A DNA stretch of 64,000 nucleotides, from contig CAMPDV010002109.1 in the NCBI GenBank assembly GCA_946699065.1, forward strand, positions 1 to 64,000, read 5' to 3'. Made by a program: the position numbers and the translations under genes. This stretch comes from Loxodes magnus. Its lineage: Eukaryota; Ciliophora; Karyorelictea; Loxodida; Loxodidae. The notes beneath the pieces are model-generated. The model saw nothing but the letters and a program-made list of their open reading frames with translations. It ran no database searches and was not told the DNA's origin. Below are positions 12,651 to 25,079 of the stretch, piece after piece (position 1 is the stretch's first letter; each line of letters begins with the position of its first letter).

Positions 12651-13759
12651 TAAGTTTGAAAGTTTCAATTTCTATTTTAATGTTTTTATTTAAAAGTTTT
12701 TTAATTTCCTAAAGCTATTTTTACTAGGCATAAATATTCCATCTAAATCCTTCTTATATCTATATATCAAAGTTTAACTGCAAAATTCTCTTAAAGTTAT
12801 GAATAAAAATGAATCCTTATGTTTCTTTTGCCATCAGTTTTACTTATCGATTGTTTAAACCTGCAATTAGATTTGGTATTTGAATAATCTTAATCTTCTC
12901 TAAATATTCCTTTTGCAAAAGAGCGAAAGTCTATTTTGCTTTTATATGAATAATGTAATAAAAAGGGTTTTTACTGAAGATAGGAGTAAAATAGTTAATA
13001 GGATATAATTTCTTTCTCTTGATTAGGATTATATGGTAGAGTAGCATTCTAAGATAAGTAAATATAGGAATTTAAATATAGCTAGTTTAATTAAAAGTTA
13101 TATTGGATTAATATTATTCATTTTACTAGAATTAAAAAAGACTACTTTTTATTATATTGCTTATCTATGAAGTTTTAATATAAATCAATCTTTCTTTAAA
13201 GAAGCATGAATAATGAGATCTGATTACATTAAAACTAGCTTGAAATAAGATTAAGAGCATAGAAAAATATACTAAGATTAAGAACTAAAATAGCTTGGAA
13301 ATAAATAAGGTAGAAAATATACTTTTAAATTGATTTGTCTTTGGTAATTAAGCCATAAATATGTAATTAATACTTTTAAATAATTCCCTTCTAGTTAAAT
13401 TTAAGGGATTATCTACATTCAATTAATTAGAATTAGCTAGCAAGGAACTAATATAAATGCTTTTGCTTTTAGTAGCTTAAGGTATTTTATTAATTAAGCT
13501 TTACTATGCATATTATAAGTAATAAGATCTTTATGCTTTTGGTTAAAAGTTACTGTGTATATGGTTTGAAAATATAGTAATTATCGAAAAGTAAAATGAA
13601 TAAAGGTATATTTTTTATTTTTATTGTCAATAAAATAAAGCATTTTATATATAATATTAACTTAAATGGAATGCTTATGAAGTTATTCTCATATATCTCT
13701 ATCGTTTGTTACCAATTAAACAAGTCAGATCATTCATTTAAGAATAACAACCAACTCGA
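12651..13759. other. A+T-rich spacer
   Basis: No convincing coding stretch until about 13640, where the frame of the next gene can be extended upstream (KWNAYEVILIYLYRLLPIKQ). A GT...AG pair around 13605-13640 would allow a short upstream exon. Nothing else was recognised. Confidence 0.3.
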
Positions 13760-14266
13760 ATGAGCCAGTTAACGTCAGAAACTTTACAGAATTACCTTTT
13801 TTCTTGTCATTTATTTCCTCAAATCAAAGTAAAAATAGACTCTATTGATGCTAAGATTACTGAAATACCTTTAGCACTTAGGATAATGTAATAGAATCTG
13901 AAAAAATAAGCAAGAAAATTTGGGTAAAGTTTAAAAAACTGAATATATCTCAAATCTACTAAAAAGGTATGCTAAAATATATCAGATTTAAGATTATTAT
14001 TATAGGGTAATTATATAGATACTTCAAATAGGCATAATTTAGCTATAGTTTATTGTTTTCATTACAATATTTCAAAAGACTTTTAAACCTTTTATCAAGC
14101 ATGTAATGGGAATTTTTTGAATCAAGAAACTCAGATTATAGAGAGTAATTTATCTCTTCAAGTGAATTGGCTTTAAAAAAGGAGGGAAGTTACTAACTAC
14201 TAAGAAGCAAAAGAACTTTTTAAGAAGCATTTTCTTTTAAAAAACTTTTAAATTGATTAGATTTGA
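13760..14266 (+). CDS. Protein of unknown function
   Basis: The ATG at 13760 starts a 168-residue reading (MSQLTSETLQNYLFSCHLFP...) that ends at the first TGA reached after one internal TGA read as Trp (LKNW). Its composition is convincingly protein-like, with segments such as VKIDSIDAKITEIPLALRIM, GNYIDTSNRHNLAIVYCFHY and SLQVNWLQKRREVTNYQEAK. I do not recognise a domain. The frame is open upstream of the ATG for about 40 codons, so an upstream exon is possible. It may also continue beyond 14266, because the following codons remain plausible if that TGA is Trp. It stands alone, with A+T-rich spacers on both sides. Confidence 0.45.
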
Positions 14267-16190
14267 AGAAAGATTTTAATGATTTTCTTAAGTTTTTAGA
14301 GAAAAAAGAAAGTTTAGGTATTTATTTGATATAATTTCACTTTTATTTAAAAGGAAAGCCTTAATAGTTTGAACAGAATTACTTATGTATTAGTTTACTA
14401 TCTTTAGTTTTCTAAAAATACATAGATGAGTTTTAGATAAATTTATACTGGTTTAATTAAATTTAAAATTATAATTTTAATAAAATAAAAGAGTTTCAAT
14501 ATTTAGTACCATTGTGACATAATTACTTGGAATAATAATGTTAATTACGCATAAAATAAAAGTTAAACTCATCCAAATCTCTGAGTTTCAATCGTCTTGG
14601 TATATATCCCAATCACAGCTTATTTGATTGAATTTTTAATAATCTAAAGAATTTATTAATTTCCTTCTTAAAATTTGAAAATAAGTTTAAGTTCTTTTAA
14701 GTAATTCATAGAGAAAGATTTTGATGAATTGCCAATTTTAGGAATTTAACTTTTAGTTTAGTTTTGGTTAATATAATTTTAGTTATATAAGATTACTCTT
14801 TAGTAATTTTTCCTGTTAGAATTTTTCAACTATCAATTCCTAAAAAATATTCCTATAATAAAAGCAAATGAATGCATTTTTATTTTAAAAAAATGTTAAC
14901 TAAATAAACAGAATGCACTGAGTTAGATTGTATTATGGCATAAACTAAGCTTATTTAAAAAATTAAATGCAATGTTCTCAGCTTATAAATGGATATTGTC
15001 TCCTAAAATTTTTTAAAGTTAACTAAAATATAACAACATAGTTATTATTTTTAGAACAATGAATAATTATGTTTTGGAACTTTTAAATTTAGATATTTGT
15101 TTATTTTCTTTAAAAACAATTAACTAGTTTTAAATTAATTTTAAATCAGAATAAATATTAAAAATTTAATTATTTTTACTTATCTTTAAAATACCTTTAA
15201 CTTAAAATTATTCATTACTACTTTTATAACTTTTAAATACTAAGAAACTTATTTAAATTTAAAATCTCATTTATAATATCTTTTACTATTAATTCTTTTA
15301 ACATTTTTTAAACATATCTACTTCTTCGGTTCACGCATAACTTTAAATGAAATTAGCAGTTTAATAATTTAAAGGCTATTTTAGTTAATGCTAGTCTTTT
15401 TTAAGTTCCTTTTTAATTAATAGATAAGAAATATTATTTTTAACTTTTAAATCTCTTTAAATTAATTGCTAGCCACTTCCTTTCTTCTGCTATAAAGTTT
15501 ATACTTCAAATGTTATAATTATTTAATGAATTTGAAAGATATTATTGAACCTGGCTGAAAGGCTTGCAGCTAAAGTAAAAAATTGTTAGTTAGCTTTAAA
15601 TAAGAAAAGTTTAAAAAGATATACCATTAGATTTTTCTTATTATACTATTATTCCCAAATATTTTTATTTATCTGATAAATATGAACTTGTTAATCATCT
15701 TCACTATAGCTAGTTTTTTATTTTGTAAATTGCTTAATTATTTTTATTTAGATTATTAGCTTAAATATTCCTTTTTTTTTCTTTTTTAAGAGTAATTAAT
15801 ATTAGTTTCAGTATTTTATTTTCTTAATTTGTATTTCATATTAATTACTCTTCATATTTTTACTCCTTATATCACATCAAAAAATCAAGAATATCTAAGT
15901 CCTGATTCTTATTATTATGGCTTAAACTTAAATATAAAATCTTCAAATGTATAAAAAGATGGAGCATATTCAATTAAAGTTAAACATTTGTTTATCTTCT
16001 TAGCTTAGTCATACTATTGATAATTATAAAGATTTTATTACTAAAATTTAAAGGTTTTTCACAATAGTTTATCAAAAAAGCTGTTTCTTTATTCTCAGAT
16101 TACAATCTATGAAAATTGCTTAAAATTTTTTGATCAACTTATATCTGAAAACTGAAAAATCTTCTCTTGTCCTTGGTTTTTAATTTATAA
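14267..16190. other. A+T-rich stretch, possibly upstream part of LINE-2
   Basis: The sequence is dominated by TTTAA, AATTT and TAATT words. From about 15880 some segments look like degraded coding sequence in the LINE-2 direction, but no endonuclease motif could be placed. I see no RNA gene or ordered repeat. Confidence 0.3.
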
Positions 16191-18860
16191 ACTAATAAAT
16201 AAGAATACTATTAAAATTAGAAAAAGTTACTAAGTATTTATAATTCAGACTAACATTATGACTAGTTTAATGAGTAAGATCTATATCAACTCTTCCTATA
16301 TATTTTTATTTATGCCTTAGTTAATTGTAATAACTTCTTTATTCTCCATTTAAGTTATCTTATCATTTATGCAAAAATAGTTATAAACTTCTTCTAGCAC
16401 TCTAGTAAAATTATTTAAAGCTTATCATTTTCTTTCCAAAGTTATATACCAAATCATTAACTTATAGCTTAGAAGATAAAATTCTGAAATATGTTGGATA
16501 GTTTATATTATCAGTTTTCACCTCTTTTCTGAATAATATGTTAAGACTTGGAAGAATCCCTTAGGATTTAGAAACATCAATGATTATTCCAATATTTAAA
16601 AAGGAAATAAAGATAATTGGAAAAGCAGACTACCTATTTCACTTATTAGTACTATTCTACAATTATATGATAAAGCTTTAGTAAAAAGACTATAAAATCT
16701 GGTTTTCTAGATAAATTAATTCATCCTTCATAAATGGGATTTATGAAAAATAGATAAACTACTTAATAGATTTGAACAATAAGCAAATAAGTTATAAATA
16801 CTGGAAGCATGCTAAAGGTAAGATTAAATTGATGGAATACTGATAGATGTTGAAAAAATGTTTAACTCAATAGAAAGAAAATTTATTTGATTAACCTAAG
16901 AGAGTCAAACTAAAATTTTAACTAATAAAAACGTTAGAATCGTTTTATTAAAACCTAAATTCTTCATTTATTGTAGATAGAATGAACACTAGAACATTAT
17001 AATACTAAAATGGAGTTATTTAAGGAAGTTCACATGGACCAGTTTAAGCTTTGTTGTATTATGACATTGTAATTAGATATTTGGAAAGTAAAAGTACCTA
17101 ATTGAGATTGAAGTACCAAGACTTGAGTGTTAGCTTCGCTTGCTGAGGATGGGCAGATGATTTGATTCTTCTTTCCAAGTCTGCAATTTAGATATAGGGA
17201 TTAATAAATGAACAAGTAAGATCTTCGCATAAACTCACTTAAAGATAAAAGCTAGCAAATCAATATGCATATAATTTCTAAAAAATATTAAAATAATAAA
17301 TCTTAAATTTATTATTAGAAAATTAGCCAATTATTTAAAGAGAAAAAGTAACATATTTAGGAGTTATTCTACATTATAAGAAGATTTTGAATCCCTATTG
17401 TAGAGAAATCGCCTTCAAATATATAGCTACAATGAAAAATTTGATTTTTACTAATGAAATATAAGAATGCGACTCTTGGCATTTTAAAGCTCTATACAGA
17501 CTTTTTACACTAACTAAAATAGAGAATGGAGGAGAATTATTACTATGAATATTTAAAAAGAAATAACTGAATTTTTAAAACAATTGAATCAAGCATGAAA
17601 ATTATTTCAATAAAAGCATTTTAAGCAGCAATTTCAAACTTTCAAGATTCATGCTATATAGATTTAAACTGGTTACCTTTCAAGCATATTATGGCAATAA
17701 AATTTTTAGAATTCTATTATAAAATGAAGTAAAAATATTTATTTTCCAAGATCAACAATAGACTCTCTTTTCATTAACAACTGGAAAAAAAAGGATTTAA
17801 ATACTTCGATTAAATATAATAATTATCAGACCTCTATAGAACCAACCTAAAGAATTCCTAAATTAATCAAGTTTAAAATCCTTTACTAAATATATAAGAG
17901 ACAAAATACAACACCATTTCTATAATACAGATACTTAAAAATTTAAAAGAATGAAAACAGCTAAAATATATACTGAGCAGTTTAACAATTTTTACCAATT
18001 TCCACAAATTACTTACACTAAGTTGGACAAATAATTTAGACAAGATTATCAGTATATATAAACTTAGAACCCATTCTTAATTTTCGAGAAGCCCTTTAAG
18101 AGCGTCTTTATCCTATTGAAAATCCCTATTTTAGGTGTGGAGAGTATGATACATTTGAGCGCATTTTTAAATTTATATACTATTCAAATACAAGAGATTG
18201 ACTATCATAAAGATTGGGAATTATGGCATAAAACGCCTTATTAAATATGATTAAGGACTTATAAACTCCTTTCCGAAGTCTTATTTGGGAAATTTAGATT
18301 TATAATAAAAATAGTTCACAAGAAAACTATGTTAAGAAGACTTTAATTATTAGAAATGGAAAAAGAAAAAATAAAGAAGTAAAAGATGGGACTATAACAA
18401 GAGTATCTAAAAGTTGAGTAGATAAGATTATATTTTAAAAACTTAAACATTTACTAACGCTTACAGATGTGGACGTTAAAAAACTATTTTAGTTTAAAAT
18501 TTAATTTAGATCTCATTGGGCAATTTCAATATTTTTACTATATTATTCCTATTTTAAGTTGCAAGTATATTTTTCAACTAGTTGTTAAAATGGGAAAGGA
18601 CAAGAATAGAACTATTTCAATTATTACGATCTTAATTGTAAAAAATTTATCTTTATTTATTCGCAAACTATAAATACCATTAAATTGTTGCTTTATTATT
18701 ATGTGAGTATAAAAAATATTTAGGATTATAGAGGAAACTACACCATGAAAATATTAAAAGCACTAGGGAAGTAAAAGATGATTTTGACATAAAAAATATT
18801 GATTTTATAATTTCATAGGATACATAAAAAAGACTGTAAATCTAATTTTTAATTTTTTCT
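16190..18860 (+). mobile_element. LINE-2: decayed non-LTR retrotransposon with reverse transcriptase
   Basis: Reverse transcriptase motifs appear in order: NWKSRLPISLISTILQLYDK near 16610-16680, HPSQMGFMKNRQTT near 16720, GILIDVEKMFNSIERKF near 16835-16890, GVIQGSSHGPVQALLYYD near 17010-17065 and GWADDLILLSKS (the YADD box) near 17140-17190. YLGVILHYKK follows near 17360. A Cys-containing C-terminal block, PYFRCGEYDTFERIF, lies near 18120-18170, as in many LINE ORF2 ends. Several frame changes are needed to link the blocks, so this copy is dead. It differs in sequence from the LINE at the window ends. Its 5' half is poorly preserved and its ends are approximate. Confidence 0.82.
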
Positions 18861-19770
18861 ATTACACACCTTTAGCCATACTTTCATAAAAATAAAAAAG
18901 CTAATTAATATCTTAGAATATAGTATTAAATTAAAAGAAATAAATCTAAATATAAATAAAAAAAAGTCAATCTTTTAATTAACTTTTTATTATTCTCTCC
19001 CGATCTTAAAATACTTTTCGCAAACTAAATTCTAAGCAAATTTAAAGCAAAAATATTAACAGAATAAATGCAATATTCTACACAAAAAGCCAAATATTAA
19101 AAATCTTAACTCAATAATACATAAATTATCTAGCACAATATACTCATAAATCAAAAATCGTCATTTATTTCTATATTAATCACTAAATTTCTCTCAAACC
19201 CCTTTAATATATCATCTTTATAGCAAATCCCTCTTAAATATATATTCTCATCCCAACCTTACCTAATTTTTCAAACTCACTCTCATACTATTATCTTAGT
19301 TCTTTCTTTATTAATAAAATATGCTCAGTCCTTATATTTAAACATATTATAACTATTAATGATTATTAACGTATTATTTAATCTTAGTATATTTTAATTA
19401 CTTCAAACTTTAATTAAAAAAATTAATATTAATCATCACTCTCTCACACTCAGTTTAACACTGCACTAATGATACTCAGAGTTACATCCTTGATTATTAT
19501 TTAAATTATTCTTACCCCCTTTATAGTAAAGCAAGAAATACATTCTATAATGCATATAAACACAACTTACCACCTAATTAGAAATAGTTATAATTTATTA
19601 CGATCTACATAAATATCCTATAAGCACGTATTACATACTATTAATAAATATCCTATTACGATCTATTGGAATAATACATTTAAATTACTATCATCTAAAT
19701 TGTAATTGATAGAATGATTATTACCAACTTTAAATATAAGTCAAATTTTAAATTACTAACTAAGTAGTAA
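18861..19770. other. A+T-rich spacer before the minisatellite
   Basis: C-poor on the minus strand, with short TTAC and CTCTC runs around 19200-19300 and 19430-19520. No coding frame, RNA gene or ordered repeat was recognised until the tandem array starts near 19775. Confidence 0.3.
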
Positions 19771-19774
19771 GCAT

Positions 19775-20245
19775 ACTAAATGTCCACTTACATTCTTCAT
19801 TTTCATATTAACTGTTAACTTACCATCTTTATTTTCTCATTAAATATACACTTACCCACTAAATTTCACATTGAATGTCAACTTACATTCTTCATTTTCA
19901 CGTTAATCGCCAACTTACCAGCTTAATTTCGCATTAAATGTCAACTTACGTTCTTCATTTTTATATTAAATGTCAATTTACATCCTTCATTTTCACATTA
20001 AATGTCAACTTGCATCCTTCATTTTACATTAAATGTTCACTTACCATCTTCGATTTCGCATTAAATGTCAACTTACCAACTTAATTTTTACATTAAATGT
20101 TAAATTACCAACTTCATTTTACAGTAAATGTCCACTTACCATCTTCATTTTCAAAATAAATGTTAACTTGCATCCTTTATTTTCACATTAATTGTCAACT
20201 TACCTTCTATATGTTAAGAATATTAAATGTCAACTTACCTATAAA
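19775..20245 (-). repeat. Minisatellite of about 14 units of 30-32 bp
   Basis: On the plus strand the start of the unit (AAATGTCAACTTAC) recurs at about 19904, 19936, 19968, 20000 and 20030, a period of 32 with some 30-31-base units. Copies further out are more diverged. On the minus strand each unit begins GTAAGTTGAC, passes through ATTTAATGTGAAAATG and ends in GAAG before three more bases. Units therefore open with a 5' splice-site-like word and finish with AG. Unit length is not a multiple of three and varies, so the array is unlikely to be a coding repeat. It begins exactly where the RING/coiled-coil gene ends. Confidence 0.92.
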
Positions 20246-21630
20246 AGAAATAAAGTTTCGAAATTTTTCGTACTTTCTATATTAGCATTATACTTAAAAT
20301 TAGACTTACTTTCTAAAATTTTTTAAAGTTCTCTTAAATTTACCATCTACATAGAATTATTATTTTAAAAACTTAACTTACTCCATTTCATTTAGAGTTC
20401 TTCACCATCAATTATCGATTAAGATTGTATCGTTTAAGAGTTATTAAATATGTTGCTATTCCTTAAGATATCCAACGACCATCAGTATAAATTAGTTTAT
20501 TTTTAGATCTTTTCCTTTATCTTCCTAATAATAGAATTGTATTTAACTGTAAGATTTACAGATTTATTATTTGGTGATACTATCGATATTTAGATTTTTT
20601 AATTCTCGCTTTACTAAGAAGCCTTTTATTACTATGACTTTTATTAAACGTTATGTACTTATTAAGGATTACTTGGTTTCACTATATTTTACTACTAAAT
20701 CTAAGAGAATTATTATTACTATTAAAGATAACCTTAATACTCATTTAACTATATCGTGTGAACTTAATTCTCATTTGCTAGAATTTAGTCCCTATTCTCA
20801 ATATTAATTTACTCCTATAGGTTCTATAATTATGAACTCATTTGATTAATTTATAGCCTTAAATTATTTTTTTCTTAGTTAAGCTAATTCAAACTGTCCT
20901 TAGTATAAGCCATTCCTTTGTTTATATTATTTTTCTCCTATTAAATAAGTGAAATTTGTTAATCCAACTGATTAATCTAAGTAGTATATTAATTGTTAGC
21001 CTGACTTAGTGTATCTATTTAGATTCTTATATTATCTATCTATTCAAACACATTAGCCTATATCTAGGAGATCTATTAGAAGACCTCTTAGGCTTCCGTT
21101 GTTATCTTTAATACCAACTTCTCCTAATTAGGATTAATAAAGCTTTATTGGATGCCTTATTATGGATTATTTTATTTATTAGTCTATAATTACTAAAACT
21201 TGAGATAGTCTAACTATTGTCTTAACTATTAACCAAACTATTTCAGCTCTTTCTATTTAGCCAAACTATTCTTGAAAAGGTATTCGTTGAGGTGATGTAC
21301 TACTTTAAATATCAGACTTCCTAGTTACTTAGACAACAAAATATATGCTGACTATATTTTAGTCTAATAACTTTCAAGCAAAGCTATGCTGCTTTGTATA
21401 TCCTTTTGCTCTAAACACTTTAGTAATTATTCATCTTTCTGCAAATTTAAAGGATATGTCTTATGAACTATCTAACAAGCTTAGTAAGCACATTTTATGC
21501 TCATATTTTTCTAGAAATAGTCATTGACACAAATAAAGCAGATACTGTGTTAACATGGAAGAACCATCGGAACTTTCATCTAGCTATCGAAATCTCCATT
21601 ACACGATTTACATTTAGCAGCCTAGAACAT
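20230..21630 (-). CDS. RING finger/coiled-coil protein (TRIM-like layout)
   Basis: Predicted 466 residues from ATG 21630 to the TGA at 20230-20232. The N-terminal RING-type finger has C7, C10, C26, H28, C31, C34, C47 and C52 (KCKSC...LPCQHSICFIC...KCAYQAC). A long Gln-rich coiled coil follows at about residues 60-330 (QIDTLSQANNQYTTQINQL, NQLNQEKNNLRLQINQMSSQ), then a less regular C-terminal part. RING fingers usually act as ubiquitin E3 ligases and the coiled coil would oligomerise the protein; both roles are inferred from the family. Only one TGA (YWWSLD) is internal. The reading ends in the first minisatellite unit, where GTAAGTTGA offers either a stop or a splice donor. The plus strand also gives long readable frames here, but the Gln-rich heptads and Zn ligands identify the minus strand. 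Confidence 0.85.
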
Positions 21631-21849
21631 TTAAAATATTATTTTTAAAGAAAGCTTCTTCTTTAAACAGAACAACACAAATAACAGAAAAGCACTAAAT
21701 TTAACAGAACTAAATAAAAATAATAATAAATACCAAACTAGCTATTTAATTTGATAGTTATATCTACTATTAACAAATACTGTGAAATAATAAGGATTAA
21801 TAAAAAGGAAATACTTTAAATGAATATTTAATTTAATTAATATTGTTTA

Positions 21850-22753
21850 GCAGTAGATTTCACATCTGCCGCTTAAAATAAGTTTATAAGTTTTATCTCT
21901 CCTCCATTTGATTTATTCCTTGTCGTCTTCTTCCAATAGGTCTTGTTAAAATCAGTCTCAGTGTATCTTGATTCAATTTTCTCTTATAGATTCCTCCTTC
22001 CCAATTGCAAAACAGCATTTCTCTTTCCTTTTTTTCCTTGATTCAGTATTTTTTCTTGAATTGATAAAATTTTTTGCACTATTTGTATAAGTGACCTTGT
22101 TAGCAACAAAAGTAGCATTTCTTTAAAAATCTAATCTTCCTTGCTGTTCTTCCGTTTGACTTGCTTCCTTCTATTTCTTCAATCTCCATTTTGCAGTTTT
22201 AGTTAGGTTCCTTTTCAATTGATTCCACTTGTTGTTGACTTGAAATTTTAAATTCCAATTGCGTATTTTAGCTCTGAATTTATTGTATCTAAGATTTTGT
22301 CTAACTATTTTATTCTTGTTGGTACTTTCATAAAGCATCAATTTCCCTTTCCTAATTGGCCATTCTAAGATCAAGTGTATCTTAAATTCCATGAGAGATC
22401 TGCTCTGTCAACTTCGTGTTCTCCTTACGAAGCTTTTTAACCTCTTCCTGGAGGTTTAGTACCACTTTTATGAGCTATTCCATGCTCATCTGGCCAGAAG
22501 GGTTGAACTCCGATACCTCCTGGTGTAAAGCAGACTTCATCTGCTTCCTTGGTTTCTCATTTGAGGTTGGAGTTTCCATATGGATTGCCTTTAGGTCTTG
22601 CTTTCGTTACTCTTGTTAATTTCCAGGTTATTAAGTAAGAAAAAGTTAGGGTTATGAAAAAGAAGACTGCTAAGAAATGGTTTCCTGCTTCTTCTCTTCT
22701 TTTTTGGCTAAAGAAGAGGTGGTATAGAAGCCCTTTTTGAAACCTTCTACCAT
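21850..22753 (-). mobile_element. Short coiled-coil/CCHC unit, well preserved
   Basis: From ATG 22753 a leader (MVEGFKKGFYTTSS) is followed by a second open region starting METPTSNEKPRKQMK. It contains a predicted coiled coil (KVVLNLQEEVKKLRKENTKL) and a zinc knuckle, CYFCCQQGHLYKQC, near 22060-22110. One TGA falls at a Trp position (ALWKYQQ). The leader folds as nested stems GGTTTC/GAAACC, GCTTC/GAAGC and CTCTTC/GAAGAG within 22679-22744. There is no endonuclease or RT. It ends in an A-rich stretch near 21850, at the same point as the unit at 35770-36590. Confidence 0.82.
22679..22744 (-). ncRNA. 5' leader RNA structure of a short element
   Basis: Three nested stems, GGTTTC/GAAACC, GCTTC/GAAGC and CTCTTC/GAAGAG, enclose the conserved single-stranded word TATACCAC. 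The same arrangement with different base pairs is seen at 56371-56427 and 60657-60711. Confidence 0.55.
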
Positions 22754-23499
22754 TTTTTATTACTTTAAATGAATATTAAACATAATACTTAATTACTAAA
22801 ATTAAGAAATGCTTATTTAATATTCATAGCTAAGATATTTATAATGCTAAATAGCATAATATTTATAGAAATTTTATATGGTAAATTTTAATTAAATCTA
22901 TCATATTTGCTCGATTAAATAAATTTATAATAAAAAAAGTTTAAGGGATCTATATTAATTTATAAAACTAGCATACTAAATAATAAAATAGCAAATGGAT
23001 AATAATTATCAAAAATGATTTAGTAAAAATGGGATAAGCAAAATAATAAAATTATATAACCAATTTATAATAAAATTAAAATGAAACACTAAATTAAAAA
23101 GAATCAAAAAAGTATATAAATACTTTAAATTTCAAACACTAGCATAAATATAAAAATTAATTAAATGAGTTAAATTGATAAATAGGAAAAAAAATTGTAA
23201 ACATTTTTAACAAAATAAAGTAAAAAGGTAAAAGATAGTAAATATATTATTAAATTAAATATATGCAAATATAATAAAACAATATTGCAACATAACTAAA
23301 AATTAAAATATTTGTATAAATTATAATATCAAATCTATCTTACCAGAAGCCATTTTTTTTATAATAAAATATAATAAGAAGCAAAATTGATCTTTAACAA
23401 CTACAAAACAAAAATCTTAAGCTCTAAAAAGTAGTCTAAGAACTTTCAAGCAAAGTATGTATTCTAATTTAGCAAATTGATAAAGTTTAAAATATGGAA

Positions 23500-23549
23500 G
23501 GCTTCAAAAAGGTTTTCTATATTACCTCCTCGAAGAAGGAGAGGAAGCC
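23500..23549 (+). ncRNA. 5' leader RNA structure of a short element
   Basis: Outer stem GGCTTC/GAAGCC with an inner stem CCTC-CTC/GGAG-AGG. It is the counterpart of the structures at 22679, 56371 and 60657, with changed but still pairing bases. Confidence 0.5.
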
Positions 23550-24382
23550 AGAAGCAAATTTAGGACAGTCTTCTTGCACTTAACCTTAACCCTTTTCTTA
23601 ATAATCTTGGCAACCTGGAATATAATAGAACTATGAAGAACGGAAACAGACTTAGAAAGTACTCATGTACTTATTTCAATGTCAGAAGAGAAGTCTAGAA
23701 AACAGGCAGAGTCTGCTTTGCACCAGGAAGTCTTAGAGTTTAACCCTTCTGGCCAGATTATCATTGAACAGCTCATTAAAGTTGTATTAACCTACAAAAA
23801 GAGGTAGAAAAGCTAAGGAAGTACAATGAGAAGCTAATGCAGTAACTTAACCTAGCAGAAGGGATAGAGTCAAGATTCATATCCTAGGAAAGAGGGCTAA
23901 GCCCTTTTGAAACATATCACAAAGCCAGAATAGCTAATCCTAAAATTAAATTCAGAAACAGACTGAACCGGATAACAGATTTGGGAAAATAGAAGAGAAT
24001 ATATAAAATTTAAGAAAGAGAAAAGCGAAACTAGAGCTATATAAATGGAAATCGAAGACTAAAAAGAGTAAAACCATCAAGGAAAATAATTAAAAATCAA
24101 AAAAAAATGCTTCTGTTACGGAAGCGTATGATATCTTTATCGGAAATGTTGAAAATTTTATTAGAAATAAAGAAACTTTTGATAAAAGAGCAACAAAAGA
24201 AGAAAAAATAAGAGGCCAAAATGAAAAGAATATATTGTAACCTAGATGGTTCATTATTCAAAATCAAGACAAGTAAAAGGAAGGAAAACCTGGAGAAACC
24301 CAAGTTTCCATACTCGCTTAAATTCGGCGACCCAAACTTTTATATCTAATAATAGGGAGCATGAACTGTTGTCCTCCTAACG

Positions 24383-24396
24383 GGGTTGAAAATCCC
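24383..24396 (+). other. 3' terminal hairpin of a short element
   Basis: Stem GGG/CCC with loop GTTGAAAAT at the 3' end of the unit starting at 23494. It belongs to a set of six hairpins that share the loop but not the stem sequence. Confidence 0.5.
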
Positions 24397-24788
24397 TAAA
24401 GCGGAAAACATAAATTAATAGTATTATTATTTTCACTATTAAATTTTATTTTAATTATAAGTAACTTCAAATGTATATTTTTTTAATCTTAATATAAAAA
24501 ATAAAAAGTATTTGCAATTAAAACTTGATTGTAAAATTATTGTACCAAGGATATGGATGGATCTTATTTATTGAATTTAATTCTAAAAAGATTTCAATTA
24601 CATAAATTATTCTAATGCCTAAAAAGTGTTAAAGTTAACCCTTTATCTTGTTTAATATTTTTAATGATGATAGACAGTCTAAAATTGTCCATATTTTGTA
24701 CTTCTTAAAATCTTAAATAGAAATATAAAAGGTAAGAGAGCGCGTAGCATCTCAATGGCTCACAGCTCTTTAATAAAGATTTTTAAAG
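24397..24788. repeat. Spacer with a dispersed repeat at 24733-24770
   Basis: The sequence is mostly A+T-rich. The stretch around 24733-24770 contains CGTAGCATCTC in a partly self-complementary setting (AGAGCGCG...CAGCTCT). A similar block lies inverted at 36846-36886. No gene was recognised. Confidence 0.5.
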
Positions 24789-25076
24789 TCAAAAAAATTA
24801 TTTTCTGAAGTCTTCCACAGTGCCAGCATCCTTTGCAAGTCTCGTCTTCTATAGGGCGTGATCGGAATACTCTCTAATTGACCTTTATATCTGTCATTTT
24901 TCATCAATAATGTTACTTGATTCCTCTTTAGCCTTTTCTTCTCTCTTGGCTCCTTCCAAGCTTCTTGTTAGGTTCTTCGCCCATGGGTACTTCCTTGCAC
25001 CAGATCTAAATTCAATGTCAGTTGGATGATTGCTCCTCCAATATATAATAAAAAAGTTATTATGATAATAATTCAA
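24789..25076 (-). CDS. Small basic protein, unknown function
   Basis: Predicted about 95 residues, ending at the TGA at 24789-24791. The core RSNHPTDIEFRSGARKYPWA is followed by a Lys/Glu/Arg helix (SLEGAKREEKAKEESSNIID) and a C-terminal QRSIREYSDHALQKTRLAKD. One TGA reads as Trp (DEKWQIQ). Base composition is clearly less A+T-rich than the flanks, which supports coding. No domain is recognised. The compact Pro/Trp/Arg-rich core followed by a helix resembles small organelle or ribosome accessory proteins only in a general way. No ATG is found at 25076 (a TTG opens the frame), so the true start is probably in an upstream exon, with a splice acceptor near 25040. Confidence 0.55.
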
Positions 25077-25079
25077 GAG

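Larger units (their letters stand above)
23494..24400 (+). mobile_element. Short coiled-coil unit of the LINE-related family
   Basis: The leader MEGFKKVFYITSSKKERKPE starts at 23494. An open region from an ATG near 23679 (MSEEKSRKQAESALHQEV) then matches the unit at 21850-22753 (KQMKSALHQEVSEFNPSGQ), including FNPSGQ and EQLIKVVL. The zinc knuckle is degraded. The unit ends at a hairpin, GGG / TTGAAAAT loop / CCC, at 24383-24396. It forms an inverted pair with the neighbouring minus-strand unit, 740 bases away. Confidence 0.75.

Noticed and set aside
19775-20245. CRISPR-like array
   Set aside because: Units are contiguous, without unique spacers, and vary in length. The context is eukaryotic.
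20571-21648. Long plus-strand readings, one polar and one Leu-rich that looks like a membrane protein
   Set aside because: Once Gln and Trp codons are allowed, most frames are open. The minus strand has RING ligands and regular coiled-coil heptads, so the plus readings are shadows.
24894-25076. Taking TTG 25076 as the true start of the small basic protein
   Set aside because: No ATG is present. An upstream exon is more likely, so only the core is claimed.
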